Source: Ptychodera flava
Lineage: Eukaryota; Hemichordata; Enteropneusta; Ptychoderidae
Direction: 5' to 3'
Length of the DNA stretch: 64,000 nucleotides
NCBI RefSeq assembly: GCF_041260155.1
Contig: NC_091932.1
Location: forward strand, 30,550,338 to 30,614,337
Shown: in pieces, positions 1 through 12,365 of the stretch
Numbering within the stretch: the first letter of the stretch is position 1
How the letters are laid out: each line of letters opens with the position of its first letter
Program-made: the position numbers and the translations under genes
Notes under the pieces: generated by a model
Told to the model about the DNA's origin: nothing
The model's input: only the letters and a program-made list of their open reading frames with translations
Databases searched by the model: none

Positions 1-43
1 ACATTGAAGACTGTGGACACGAATAATTACCATTTATGAGTTT

Positions 44-49
44 TTTATT
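44..49 (-). terminator. Possible poly(A) signal of gene A
   Basis: On the minus strand this reads AATAAA, about 175 bases after the gene A stop codon (224-222). It is the nearest canonical signal downstream inside the window. Confidence 0.35.
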
Positions 50-221
50 TAAAAACCAGTCGATGTTGTCAATAAACATTCTGTTTTCCAATGATATTTT
101 TCGTCTGAGTACTACAACAAGTTAATATGCAAAAATTAAGCTCCTGGAAAAATGGCCGACTTTCATCTGTATAAAATTAAGATTTTAAAAAGAGATATCT
201 TTCAAAAGTTCGTTTGTAATT

Positions 222-3200
222 TCACATGTCGCTGACGTCAACTTGGGGTCTGAGGATAGAAATACTGCACTCGAATTGCTGAGCTTTCTTCAATTTTTCC
301 ACCTCTTTCTTTGTCTGCTCGGCGATTTCTTCCTGCGTCCATGGACGGTAGACCTTTGGCCACATGTCCGGCGAGAACAGCTGTTCGTAGAACCCATCCT
401 TTCCGATCCCAGTCTACAAGAAATGAACAGATATCGATGTCAATTTACATTCTAATTTACCACACTGCTGTGCATGTAAAGCAACACATTACCAAAGTGC
501 CAGGCAGTCATTATGGTACACGTCGTTCATTGTATACTTAAAATATAATTTTTTCAATATATGTCTCTCAGAGATATAACATTTTGTTTTACTAGTAGAA
601 TTATACGCCATGTCGCTAGTAGTAATTTTTTGTCTGTATGAAACAAAATACAATGTTATTCGCTATAATACAACGTAAACTCTGAATGAATTGAGGTAGG
701 CTTAAATCTAATCTGTTCAAACCTCAAGGGGCATGTGTGCAAATCTGCTACTGTTACGGTTATGTGGTTTAATTTATACGAAGTATGACAGTGAAAAATA
801 ATTTGAAGATAGAATTAGTCCACAGGACATTTTCTTTTCTGATGTACCACTTGTTGCGGTTCATTTTGAAGCTCTATGAGTGGAAAACTGTTCACCGCCT
901 TAGTTTTTCGATGAGCGACAATTTTGATAGTCTCCATAGAGCTAACATAGGAATAGCCATTTTGATTTTCATATTTATACGTATTGTTAGGATTTGTTGC
1001 TCTAGTTGCAAAAATTTGCACGGTGTTACCGATTCCGAGTGTATATGGTAGGTTTCTTGAGGAAGTTTGAGCAAAAGTTAACGTCTTCCACTTTCTAGGC
1101 ACATACAACTTTAATATGGATAGTCGTGCAAACAGATGTACTTACATGGCGGAAAAATAGATTCTTGACTTTGTTGACGTATCTCTCAGGGTTGGTGTCA
1201 CCGTCGAAGTTTCTGGTGTCCGCACGCACAACCAGCGAGCCGCCAATGTACAGCTCTTCCGCCATTTTGCCGTTCTTGTACACTCGGAACACCCCCTGTG
1301 GGAAAGGTGAGCATTTACAGTTTGACGCGTTGGCATCACCAGGAGTGAAAAACTCCGTCGCGCTCAAGGTCGGATATCTGTAAAAAGAAATGATGGAGAA
1401 ATATTAATGGTTATATTTCTTGTCGTTAGGATGACGTTGGACATGGTGATACAAAGCTTAATACAGTTTCCCTGCGACATAGACGTAGAATTAGAATGAG
1501 AATATCTTGCAAATTACATGAATTGAATTTCCTCCTAAATATTTTTTATTTCGCCAGGTGTAACATACTATTCGGGCCAGTACACTACATTTACATTTCC
1601 TCCTAAATAGACTTTATGGTAAGGATATATGGCCATAGATTTTACATGTTATGAATACTTACTTGTTGATGGTATCTTCGATAGTGATAATAAATGCCAT
1701 CTGGGCATCCATGAACCAGTCTTGCTTTTTGACCCAGGCCTGCGGAAGCTCACGCAAGTATTCCACCTTGCCGGCGGTGGGCGCGTCTGTCTTGGCGTCG
1801 CCATCTTTCTTTATGAGCATCACGTCACAGAGGAAGCCCTGACCCATTTGGTAGAGACCCGAAACGACGCTGATGTGTTCTGAAATGATAAAAGATGATA
1901 GTAAGGTTAGTTGTTGAAAAGACAAGCGTTTTATTTTGTTTTTATTTGTTTCAATTTAGTTGACAGCGATCCGACTGATACTGGCAATGCTAGTTGTTGG
2001 TGGTTACATACATGCATAACAGGGTCATTTGCCATGATGTTTCGTTGGAATAATTCGCTTGTTTTGCCGACGACCATTTCACGAAACATCTTTGCATAAC
2101 AACTGGCGAAAGTTTCAGACTCTATTGTAAATAATTTCGTGTTACGTTGTGCAACAAAAACGTGAAAATAGAAACGGGAGGCGGTTATTACTACTTACTG
2201 ACTACAAAGTTGCATATCTCTTCTTGGTTGATGGGACTGAAGATTTGTTTTTTCAGCTCTTTACTATTGTACGTGTTCTGGAGCATGTTGGTGAGAGTGC
2301 GCACGTTGTACCGGAAGCCATGGATGAAACCGGAAGCAGCTCGTCTGTCACGTGCCTGCATGGCTGTACCAATCACGTACATGTCAGGAATCGTCGACTG
2401 CCAGTGTTCATCGAGAAGTGGATATTTGTCTTCTGTGTGCATCTCTGGAAAAAATACATACGATAATCATGGTTAGAACTCTAAGAAAAGATTTTTATTT
2501 TTTGGGGGGAGGGGGGGGTTCAAGTGAATGAATTATAATTCATAAAAGGAAGTGAAAGACAAAATACACACCTGGTTTACACGAATCATCAAACATGGCA
2601 ATATTGAGGAACTTCCAGCCGGTACAGGAAATGATTTTGTCGTATCCGCTGGTGACGAAGCGGCCAGTGCCTGGTGGATCCCAGTTGGGAAGGTGCATGT
2701 CGTATTCGATGCTGAATTTGCCGTCTTCAGTCTTCCAGATTCTCGTGGCTTCACATTGACGCAGGGCGTGGAGTGACTTGAGATGGTACATGTCGAGGAC
2801 GTTGTTGTTGACGGCCCGGAGATGCCCGACGAAGTGAGTGTCCCAGGCGAACTTGACGGGATGTCTGTTGAACATATGGATCAAACCAGCAGAACCAGCC
2901 AGATGGTCAGCAACCTGCAAGCAATGAAAAGAAATACTTTCTCGTGTCACATATTTGTATACATTCAGTTTTGATAGAAAGGACAGCAAAAGTGAATAAT
3001 TACATTAGGAAAATGCTATGTGTTAAAATACGCACCTCAAAAGCGCTGTTTCCGCCTCCAAGAATGCACACTTTCTTGTTTTTGTATTCTTCCAGGTCCA
3101 GGGAATGTTCTTGGTAGGAGTCGATGAGTTCAACGCCGGGAATCTTGGGTTCGTGAGGCACAATGGGACCGGTACCGATCATGAGAACACGACACGTGAA

Positions 3201-4427
3201 TGTTGTACCCTTCTCATCCGTCAATGTGAATCTGGATCTGGACTTGTGACCATCGCTTTTCTCGTCTCTGTGAACGTTGGTGATGTTGGTGTTGTAACGA
3301 ATGTTGGTCTTGTACTTCTTGCAGAAGTCTTCGATGTATCTGGAAGAAAATTTAAATTGTATGTTATAGTCACACATAAAAGAGAGGAGCTACGTCACTG
3401 CAAATACTTCTTCGATTGCTGGTATAAATAAAAATCAAGATTATTTGTGTATGTTTAAATAAACTATCCAATGTTCTTGGAGTGTTTGATCACGTCTGAA
3501 TATGGTAAAACATTTGAATTAGCTGTTTGCCTTTTTTGCATTGGTGGATATCAATCAAGCTTACAAGACACTTTGAACATTGTCAGAGGAAAAGTTTTGA
3601 GTGAGCAGAGTCTTAAAATTAACTGCAAAGCACATTAGTTGAGCTGAATAATGTTTTGCAGTATCTTCTGAATAATGTTTTCCAGTACATTTGTCTACGT
3701 AAAGGGATTTGTGACTCGTTAGAACATTCGGAAAAAACTGATTGAGTGACATATTATTAGACCCTTTTCCTATACATGTGTCCACATTTCAAAGACATAC
3801 TCACTTCACAAGGAGCCCGGCATTGGAAAAAGATCTTCAGAATAATTGGTGAAGAGGAGGGGGTCCTCTTCGTCACACAGCAAGGAGTTCCAGTCGTGAC
3901 GCATGTTGAACTCAGGCTCAGGGAAGACGTTGTACTTCTTGTTGATTGAGATTAGATTACGATGGCGGGGATATTTGCGATAGAAGGAACCAGGTCCGTC
4001 TGCTCTCTCAACTACCAAATAATCCATCTTGCTCTTCTCCATGTAGTAGGCCATCTGCACACCGGCAGGGCCAGCGCCGACGACGATATACTCATAATCT
4101 GTGGTGGATGAAAGAAAGTTTTGATTTATTTGCCTTCCAAGAGTATGGCCACATCAGGTACGACGGGTTGTAGTGGCTTTTTACAAGTAGTGATTTAACA
4201 CCTAAGCAGTTTATTGACAAATTTCAGTGAAATGATTTTTACCAAGGAGCTGTTCGTCCTTTTTTTCCTCACAGTCACAACAGAAACACAGACGGATATA
4301 GATACTAACCATTCACAGAAATACATAGTGCGCTGTTTTGAATTAAAATTCGCAATGAAACAAAAATTAAGCCATTTTTTACTTTCCAAATACGACCTTG
4401 ATGGTACTCACCGGTTCTTTCAGCCAT
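222..4427 (-). CDS. FOXRED2-like: Gene A: FOXRED2-like FAD/NADPH-dependent oxidoreductase, eight coding exons
   Basis: Coding exons on the minus strand are 4427-4412, 4098-3810 (or 3805), 3339-3036, 2914-2572, 2444-2199, 1879-1663, 1377-1146 and 413-222 (TGA at 224-222), about 612 aa. The start is the ATG at 4427-4425, in good context, just inside the exon that begins at 4459. Visible motifs are the FAD-binding GAGPAG (residues 13-18), the family block [23 protein letters not shown], a GTGP motif, the NADPH-binding GGGNSAFE (about 196-203), a CTGW motif where many relatives have ATGW, and [14 protein letters not shown]. These match the FOXRED2 (ERFAD) family, whose vertebrate member is an ER-lumen flavoprotein in ER-associated degradation. 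This protein starts its Rossmann fold at residue 9 with no signal peptide and ends VSDM without KDEL, so a cytosolic location is inferred and the substrate is unknown. The end of the second coding exon is odd: the strong GTGAGT donor gives an in-frame TGA, and only a weak GTGAAG donor keeps the frame (see findings). Gene B is its divergent paralogue. Confidence 0.9.
818..1113 (+). mobile_element. MITE family 1, copy in last intron of gene A (5' end missing)
   Basis: This stretch matches the family-1 element seen at 29967, 35577, 54037 and 62290. Shared landmarks in order are TACCACTTGT, TTTTGAAGCT, TAGTTTTTCGA, CATAGAGCTAAC, a CATTTTGATTTTC block and a terminal AGGCACATACAAC related to the GAGGCGCATACTACC end. 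It lies wholly within the 414-1145 intron and makes ORFs there spurious. Confidence 0.65.
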
Positions 4428-4459
4428 TTTTCTAGAAATTGCTCTGGTTTTCAGCTTTC
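4412..4459 (-). other. Gene A exon 2: end of 5' UTR and first 16 coding bases
   Basis: The acceptor (TTCTTTCCAG) ends at 4460, and the ATG at 4427-4425 begins MAERT. The donor GTGAGT occupies 4411-4406. The split after 16 coding bases (phase 1) matches the 13-base first coding segment of gene B, which supports this start codon. Confidence 0.8.
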
Positions 4460-4876
4460 CTGGAAAGAAGAACAATATGTCAGGCGTTATGACATTTCTT
4501 CGTCGAGAACTAACGAGCTTGATAAAAAAATCACCTCTGTCCTCATCTTTAAAGCGGAACTTTGAATTCGGTCACACCTCAGGCATTTACAGCACCCAAT
4601 AAAGGGGAGGCCCGCGGACATGCTGGCCTTGTTAGTATAGAAACCAACCAATTGGTAATAGAGCTAGGATTGACATGGACGTAACAGCAGACTCACTGCT
4701 TCCCAATTAGATTGACTACGTCGTACGCAGTGACGTTTCGCTGACAGCAGGAGATCTCAGCTGAAAAAAAGTTTTCTTGAACGTAAAATCTAATGCATGT
4801 CTCGACACTTCATATTCAATGAATGTTGAGAAAAGTAAGATACTCGCACATTTCAATCGACCTGTGTACAACCTAC

Positions 4877-4955
4877 CTGTCACTGATCAGTACAGACGAT
4901 GGAACACGTTCTGAAACTCTTCGAGATGCTGTTTCTAATGTCACAGCAGCAGAGT
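4877..4955 (-). other. Gene A probable 5' UTR exon 1
   Basis: A noncoding first exon is inferred from a donor GTAGGT at 4876-4871, preceded by GTGACAG, and from a TATA-like box about 30 bases upstream. Gene B has the same layout (noncoding exon, then a short exon with the ATG). The 5' boundary is approximate. Confidence 0.45.
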
Positions 4956-4980
4956 GTGATTAGTGGTCCTCAAGCCCGTT

Positions 4981-4988
4981 TTTAAATA
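4981..4988 (-). promoter_or_regulatory. TATA-like box of gene A
   Basis: On the minus strand this reads TATTTAAA. It lies about 25-30 bases upstream of the inferred transcription start near 4955. It is placed by analogy with the clearer TATA box of gene B. Confidence 0.4.
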
Positions 4989-6079
4989 GCATGCAGCGAT
5001 TGTTTGATTTCAGAAGGGCGGAGTCAATGTTGTGTCCCTAATCCGACTATGGGCGGAGCTGCAGATGAATGTTTATTTCAGGTTTGAGAACCAATGAACT
5101 CAAAGCGTCCAGGAAATCCCGTCAACACTTCCATTGCCGTGCAGGGAACCCCCTTTGTCTCCGATATAAAGATAAGATAACGCAACGCGTCTGATGACGT
5201 AGAGGGGTCTTCTGAGATCTATTGTTTGGGTTTGTGCTCAGTGTGTTACTTTTGACATTTACAGAGACATGAATTTCATCTGAATTTTTATCTCCTGAAT
5301 GATAATTTTAATCCCCTCGGGTGAAGATGAAAACCAAACGATTTTGACATATACTGTGAAATAACACAAATCTTTGTTTTATGCTATTCTGCACTGCATT
5401 TCGAAACAAATTCTCTCTGCCTTATTCAAAACCCTCGATAGCTCCGCAAGGATAGGCTCAGAATAATATTAACAGAATATTGTTTTCTCAGGATCCGTGG
5501 CGTATGCCGACCTGTTTACATTTCGACCCGGGTTACGTACAGACTTTGACAGTGATTCCAGGAGAAAAAGTATAGTTTCATGCCGAGTTGCACCAGTCTC
5601 GCTCAGGTCCAATGTCAAAAATATCGTTGACCTGAGAAGTCTTTTTACTTATGAATGCCCAATGCGTTCTTGTCACAAACAATTTCAGAGCTTCCTTCGA
5701 CACTCACATCTTGTTTGTTCTTTGTTCGTTCACTGATAGAGGAGCGAGACATCTCATATTTCCTTCATAGGATTTTCATCCCATGATGTGCCATGCATGA
5801 TCATGGATGTATAAAGAAGTCGGCAGACTGAGCGTGCCACTTTAATTTTCTGACTTCCCTCTTTAATTTTCTGACTTCTCTCTGGAGGAACTCTAGGAAT
5901 TCTCTTCAACTTATCTTCAACAACTCTTCAACAGTGAAATTGTGCAGCTTGAAAACTATTATACCTATAATTTACTTCACACAACCATTCTCTATCGAGT
6001 ATCAAGACACCAGTTTGCCGAAAACTGATAATCAGAACAAGTTCAAACAAATTATATTGCTCGAGCAACTTACTTCTAC

Positions 6080-6119
6080 CATGGAGGTAGAAAGAGAGAT
6101 CTCTCTTTCTACCTCCATG
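6080..6119. repeat. Perfect 40-bp palindrome
   Basis: The left half CATGGAGGTAGAAAGAGAGA is followed immediately by its exact reverse complement, with no loop. It is one of a series of small CATGG-ended hairpins in the window. Confidence 0.9.
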
Positions 6120-8630
6120 CTTCTACCTAAGGGGATTCTGGTCATCTTGGTAACGAAATGATTGCACTCCACAATATTTTATCAGGTTATTTTGTGAACT
6201 TAAGCTTTTGACGACAACCAGGACTGTGACCGTCACTGAAATTTCTTGATTTCTTGTTTTTTTGGCAGGAGCTCCTTGTATTTGTTCATTGGAGCATTGA
6301 GCTACCATGATTGGAGAACATGTCCGAACATTGAAGTACCGGTAGCCGTACTTTTGTTGTCAGAACAGCTCTGGCATATTCTTGGGAACCATGTATACAG
6401 ACAAAGCAGATGATCCAAAATCTGGCAATTTTGGGAAAATGTCAAGGATTTTTCTCCCAAAAATTTCACAGAAAAATCGCACTTACATAAGTAACCTGTT
6501 TTATCCGACCTCAGCCAAAAATTTGGCGTTACACAACGTCCATAAATCTGATAGATTACTCTGGTCATTCACTCTAGTAGATGTAAACATATTAATTCCG
6601 AGTAAACATTAATAATCCCCCATCAACAACTCACACAATAGATCACACGGTCAAGGCCAACGTCTCCATTCCTTGCACGTGAGGACATCGTGAACGATCA
6701 CGATTCAAGGGCACCCCGAGACGGAACCCCATCGATGTGACATTTAAAATGCAAATTTGTTCCCAGCTTTTTAAAATCCGGTATCCGCACCCGCGTGTCC
6801 AAAATACCTGGCAATATTCGTATGGAGCTGTTATAACAGTTTTTCCACGATACTATTTATATATTTCTTCAAATCTATTAAACTCTCAAAATTCCTGATG
6901 ATCGACTAAAGGTTGGCCATGTAATAAACGTGGTGACCCTTACGACAACAGTATACTGAAGGTGAATCTGACCAGTACTCCTGTATTGCTTTATTCTTAA
7001 GTCCAGAGTTTAGACATGGACCACAGTCCCTCCACCCATACGGACGTACCACAGAGTACGTCCATGGTTTAGACTACTATGTAGATTTTCTCAAAGTAAA
7101 TTAAAGGAATAAACTGCTGAGTTGATTGTGTGATTGCGGATGCTCCCAGTCTTGTCCTAGTTATCGGACAAAAATGTATGCATCAAAGTCGTTGCTTTGC
7201 CAAGCTATGGAGGTAGACCTGTTGCTCAACTATGGGACAGTGGCTCAACTGAATGCCAACCCTATTTCCCTTGCACAGATTTGTACGAGATACACTGTCT
7301 CGGAAGTCAGACTTAACTAACTATCTAGTAGTATATGTCAGAGTGCAAACGTAACTTTATTCTTTAACCGTGAAATTCATGTTTTTTCACAACACAACAT
7401 CGTAACGGCGATAAAGACAGTTCCTAAGGGAGCGGTCATCATGTCGATATGGGGGGGGGGGGTCTTCGTTTGAATGCAGGAGAGTCATTCAATAAACCAA
7501 AAGCTATAAGCTAAGGGTTACTTAAAATCACAAGATTTAGAGGGGGACTACTCATTCTTGTACACGCACAAATGATACACACACGATATGTTTGGACCAA
7601 ACCTTTTGTGTGACATGACATATCTACAACATGTCAACGGGGAGTGATATATGTCCCGAATTGTCCGTCAAACTGAACGAATTCACAGCCACGCGTCGGG
7701 TTCAGTAGCGTATCGACAACGTCGCGAGATATTTGTGTATCTTTTTCTACTTCTACAACGAATCAAAAAGTTCTGGTCTGCTTGCTTCTCACTAAATACA
7801 TTGGCTAAATAACCATGCCTCGGTTACATGTCTACATCCACGGCCTGTTCAAATTCTAATCTACCTGCATTCGAATTGTGTTAGTACTGACGTGAGCTTA
7901 TGGAAGGACTGTGGTGCTGACCATAACAGTAAGCCCACACTCGAAGCGGGGCAATGGCTAAATCGCACTTTTCCTTTCCATATGAGCAAACAAATAGAAT
8001 ATTCCTTGACATTGTAAAGTTGTAATTCAATACAATAACGATAGGCCTTATTAAAAATATAAATTATATCATGGTTATGATAAAGTAATTTGTTATACGG
8101 AAAAAAGAATTAACTTTCGCTGTTCTGAATTTCCTATTTGCCTTGATCCTTTACAAAATAAAATCGTACAGGGATGGAATGGCATTCACACGTATGGAAA
8201 TAATGAAAATAGAAACGCTCCCTTGTACATTTTTTATTGACAGTTCAATTTCATTCTGCTTTTAGAAGCAGGAAATTTAGTTCTGCGAAAGATTCATAGA
8301 ACAGTCCTATAAGATGTCAAATTCATAATATGTTTGTTATAGGAAGGTCACAGGTTTTGAGTAGCGGGTCTGACAACTTACGAATCATGAGACCCAAAAC
8401 AAAAACCCACAAAAACAAACGAACCAAAACACTCAAACGAACAAAACCCCAAAAAACGTCATAAGTTCAATCATCTCTATCGTTCAATGCAGATGAAAAA
8501 TAAGATAAAAAGAATAAAACCTTCATTCCCTACCTTTGCCCCGAATTCTCCATGCAAACTTATTTATGAAACTGCCGCCAAGCTCGGTCCATGACAAATG
8601 AAGCAAATCAAAAACATACGCGCAACCAGG

Positions 8631-8658
8631 GGTCCCTCCACAAATTTGTGGAGGGACC
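8631..8658. repeat. Perfect 28-bp palindrome
   Basis: GGTCCCTCCACAAA is followed by its exact complement. The GGTCCCTC/GAGGGACC arm sequence recurs at 13459-13496 and 58671-58704. Confidence 0.9.
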
Positions 8659-9695
8659 GTGACGCAACTCAATGAAGGCCCGACTTTGACATCCATGTCC
8701 GAAGCAGTGTAAAATTCTCCATCCACATGCAGGCAAAAATAATTATGTTAAATATCTAAGGGTGGGGGGTGGGGATTAGAGGCTACATGTAGATAATTGA
8801 GGACTTGATATCAGTCATAATTCTAGACATGTTGCACAAAGCATGTCTTCCTCTGTGATGTCATCATAAACACATATAACATAATTATAGTCATGGCAGC
8901 CAAAACACCATATTTCAGTTCCATTGTCCCGATAACAAGTTTTGCACACTAAATGCTCGTCGGTGCCATTTTTGCGGTATTATCAAATTCTATCATTTTG
9001 CTCACAAGGCAACCAAGGTTAGATTTGGCTGTTTGAATGGGGGTTGTCGAAAATCACCTGATTGCCTTGGAATTTCTATGATGTATGATACATTTTGAGA
9101 AGTGTTTCAAAATATGATTCCATGAAGCAGTCCGCATTTTGATTCGTATACCAGGCAATTATTGCTCATTCAAAAAAAGAAGGATATTCCGCATGTACAC
9201 AAACACTGGATTTATATTGCAATTCCTACGGATTCCTCATTCATCTGCCTTTTTCCTCTTTCTCCTGTCAGGGTCATTGTAGGGAACCATATTTTTAACA
9301 ACTTGAAGTAAGAATGAATACTCAAATAGGAAAATCTACTAAAAAGACTTGTGAATACTTCACGTAAATATACCTGATTTTTCAGATTCATATAAAAACC
9401 GTGTTTAGAACTTCTGTACTGGAACTGGGTGTTTCAACATGTAGTAAGAAGTTGATTCAAAAACAGACGAATAGAAGATGAACAGAAGAAACGTGCAGCT
9501 GAAAAATTCACCTAGAGCGACACCTACTATCATTTTATGGTGCTAAAGAGCAATTACTGCAATGGCTCATTTGCAAAACTACCTGAAATCAAAATATTCG
9601 CTTCAGCTTACATTAAAATTTGTTTTCAGATAGTTTTCCCTGCTATACCGTGTTTTAGCATAAATGCGTCTTAGAGATGGTACACTGATGAACAC

Positions 9696-9874
9696 GATTG
9701 GAACTAATTTTGGATAATTGGATGGTGGGGCAATGTTGATTTAATCTGCAAATGTAACCTCATCTATTTTTCTTTTAACATTTAATTACACACTTGTTTT
9801 TATGAGTAATTTGCAATATTGCAACATTCAGCTATAAGGAAGTTTGAAAAATATGAAGATCCAATTATCCAATC
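9696..9874 (+). mobile_element. MITE family 4, copy 1 (179 bp)
   Basis: Starts GATTGGAACTAATTTTGGAT and ends ATCCAATTATCCAATC, which are imperfect inverted repeats. The interior (CAAATGTAACCTCATCT, GAGTAATTTGCAATATTGCA) matches the copy at 13857-14049. Confidence 0.7.
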
Positions 9875-10279
9875 GTGTTTGATGTCTTACTTGTCGAAAC
9901 CAACCTCACATGAATTCAGTCGTAAGAAACTTATTAATCAGCAATTTCTTCTGATGATGTACTGATTGTACTTATAAATTGCTTGCTTTTCAGCAAAAGA
10001 GTGGCGTTTCACCTGAAACCGGAGTGGTTTATCCCAGTGAAGCTGATATCAGTCCCTCTACCCATAGACCCTGGTCTCGCTCCCGGGTAGATGCTCCACC
10101 AAAGGCGGTGACTATGAACCAGTTTCATTTTCTTGAGTGGCGCCTCATCATCTTCAAGCTGTTTCGATGGCTGCTAAGTTTCAGGAGTGTAATCTAACCG
10201 TCTTCGACTAAATATTCTAATATCAAATCTTAGACAATGTGTTTTAGAAGTTCAGACGATAAAAAGTCTTGGCAACATG

Positions 10280-11280
10280 TCAGATGGCATTGAACTGAAT
10301 GTCAATGTTGCTCAACAAGGTTGCGTCTTGCTTTATTTTCAAACACAGATCACATGAGGTGCAATACTGCAATATCTTGTTTGTTTAAATTTCCTGATGA
10401 CATGGCTCTTGTTGGGCTACTTAAAAAGGAAGATTCTCTTTCTGAATATTTCCATAATGTTGAACTTACAAGAACTGGTGCATAGATAGCTTTTTAGAGA
10501 TGAATATTGAACAAAGAGCTTGTAATTTGTCGTAAAGTTTGCCATATTTTACTCATGTCACAATTAACAATGAATCTGAAGTCGTTTCATGATTCAAATA
10601 CTTAGGTTCATTTTTAGATGAAAAACTCACGTTTGATGAAATTACTGACTCTATGGCCAAAAAGTCCCAACAAAAATTATACGTTCTCAGGAAACTCAAA
10701 TCGTTCATTGAGAGTCAAAATGGTTTACAAATGGTGTATATGCCCCTCATTGAGAGTGTTTTAATCTATAATATCATTTTGTGATATGGCAATTTGACTG
10801 TAAAAACAGAGGTAAGCGTTCTCGTATTGTGAGGATGGCAGAAAAAAATATTGGCCGTCATCAAAATTCTCTTGTAAACCTTCAGTAAAAAGGAAAGCGT
10901 ACAACATTGTCAATAATTCTAATCACCCTCTCCATGGTTACTTCCAGAAGCTCCCGTCAGGGAGACGTTTTCGGGTTCCTCGTGCAAAGAAAAAACACTT
11001 TCAAAAAGTTATTTCTTCCATCAGCAGTTTCAATTTTAAACTTCAAATTGATGTAGTTGTTTTAAACTTCTAGTCTGTTCTTTTTTGCTTGTTTGCAAGT
11101 ATTTCAATGTTTGTATGTTGCCATTGTATGTGTGTTTTAACCTTTTCATCAGTATAATAGTGTCCCATTTTATAGAATGCTCTTACCATTTGTACTATTT
11201 TCATCTGTATTTTACCGCCTTAAGGCACATTGCTACATTAATTTGTGGACAATAAAGTATTTGAATTGATTTCAATTGTT
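10280..11280 (+). mobile_element. Decayed non-LTR retrotransposon, 3' part of reverse transcriptase to tail
   Basis: Broken reading frames on the plus strand show reverse-transcriptase landmarks in order. They are a QQGCVL block (QGC-V-LSP motif) near 10310-10330, a mutated catalytic box FPDDMALVG (normally FADD) at 10389-10415, FKYLGSFLDEKLTF near 10597-10635, QQKLYVLRKLKSF near 10671-10705, and a late PSGRRFRVPRAKK block near 10953-10990. The tail has AATAAA (11251-11256) and a TTGAAT-rich end. Several stops and frameshifts show it is dead. It looks like the CR1/L2-like LINE group common in fish and marine invertebrates. It lies between genes A and B. Confidence 0.8.
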
Positions 11281-11519
11281 TTCTGAAATATAGCTCAAAT
11301 CTGTAACAGAACATATTTTTGTACAAAACTATTACCAGAGCGGCAGACAGATTTTGTACTATTTACTGGTATTTGCCAAGTCCATTCTGAGCGATCTTAT
11401 ATCTTCACAGACATGAATGTTGAGTACAGACTTATGCAAACACTGATTCATGAAGGGACAACATGACATTGCACATTTAAATGTATCGATATTAAATTTT
11501 GAATCGTCTGGTATCGTCT

Positions 11520-12365
11520 AGGCTAACAACTGCAAGACATTTTTTTACATTCTTGGTTGGATCCCGACGATGTGGCACCTCAAAATAATCTGACAGTATC
11601 GTCTGGTATCGTCAAGGCCTTAATACTAAACGATATTTAACATTCTAGGCTGGATCCTGACAATGTCACATCCAAACTCTCCGATGAATATAGTATCTGA
11701 TGCTATCAATAGTATTGTGTAGGCTTTAAAACTAAATATGATTTTAACTTCTACGGCTGGATCCTGAAGTACGTCGCACCTAAAAAAATATCCGATAGTA
11801 TCGGATATAATTAATATCGCCTAGTATCGCCTAATCTTTAAAGCTAGACGATATGTTTTACATCTTTGGTTGGATCCCGACGATATCGCTCCCTAAAAAT
11901 CTCCTACAGTCCAGTCTAACACTCGCCAGACGAATTTTTACATCATTGGCAGGTTCCCGGCAATGTCGCACCCCACAAATATCCAATTCGATATTATTGA
12001 TAATATCGTCTCAATATAGTTTTAGCCTTAACACTATAGGCGATATTTTTGTACCCTCAGCTGGATCCCGACAATGTCGTACCCTCAAAATAAAATTCGA
12101 TAGTATCGGATACTATCGATAAGTATCGTCTTGGCTTTAACGCTAAACGATAATGCAGGTTCCGACTATGTCGCACGCCAAAAATATCCGATACTATCGG
12201 ATACTTTCGATGGTAGCGTCTAGTATCGTCTTAGCTTTTCAACCTAGACGACATTGTTTGCATCCTTGGCTGGATCCAGATATTTGTCGCACCTCAAAAA
12301 TATCCGATAATATCGAGTACTATCGATAATTATCGTCTTGTATCGTCTAGGCTTGAAAACTGAAT
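11520..12365 (+). repeat. Diverged tandem repeat, about eight units of 80-113 bp with palindromic core
   Basis: Units are marked by the box GGCTGGATCCCGACAATGTC (variants) at about 11555, 11650, 11758, 11870, 11951, 12060, 12157 and 12269. Each is followed by CGCACC, AAAAATATCC, then a self-complementary GATAGTATCGGATACTATCG region and TATCGTCTAGGCTTTAA. Units differ by indels and point changes, so this is an old satellite-like array. It explains the ORF at 11853-12122. Confidence 0.85.

Larger units (their letters stand above)
5000..9690. other. Intergenic between genes A and B, left part
   Basis: Apart from the palindromes at 6080, 7042 and 8631, a poly-G run at 7451-7461, a tandem CTTTAATTTTCTGACTTC pair (5841-5878) and an A/C-rich stretch (8390-8450), I see no gene. 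The short ORFs at 5497-5736 and 7126-7320 have no recognisable domain or splice context. Confidence 0.6.

Noticed and set aside
11520..12365. Possible CRISPR array (regularly spaced repeats)
   Set aside because: Units are 80-113 bp, diverged, and lack identical short repeats with unique spacers. The window is eukaryotic.
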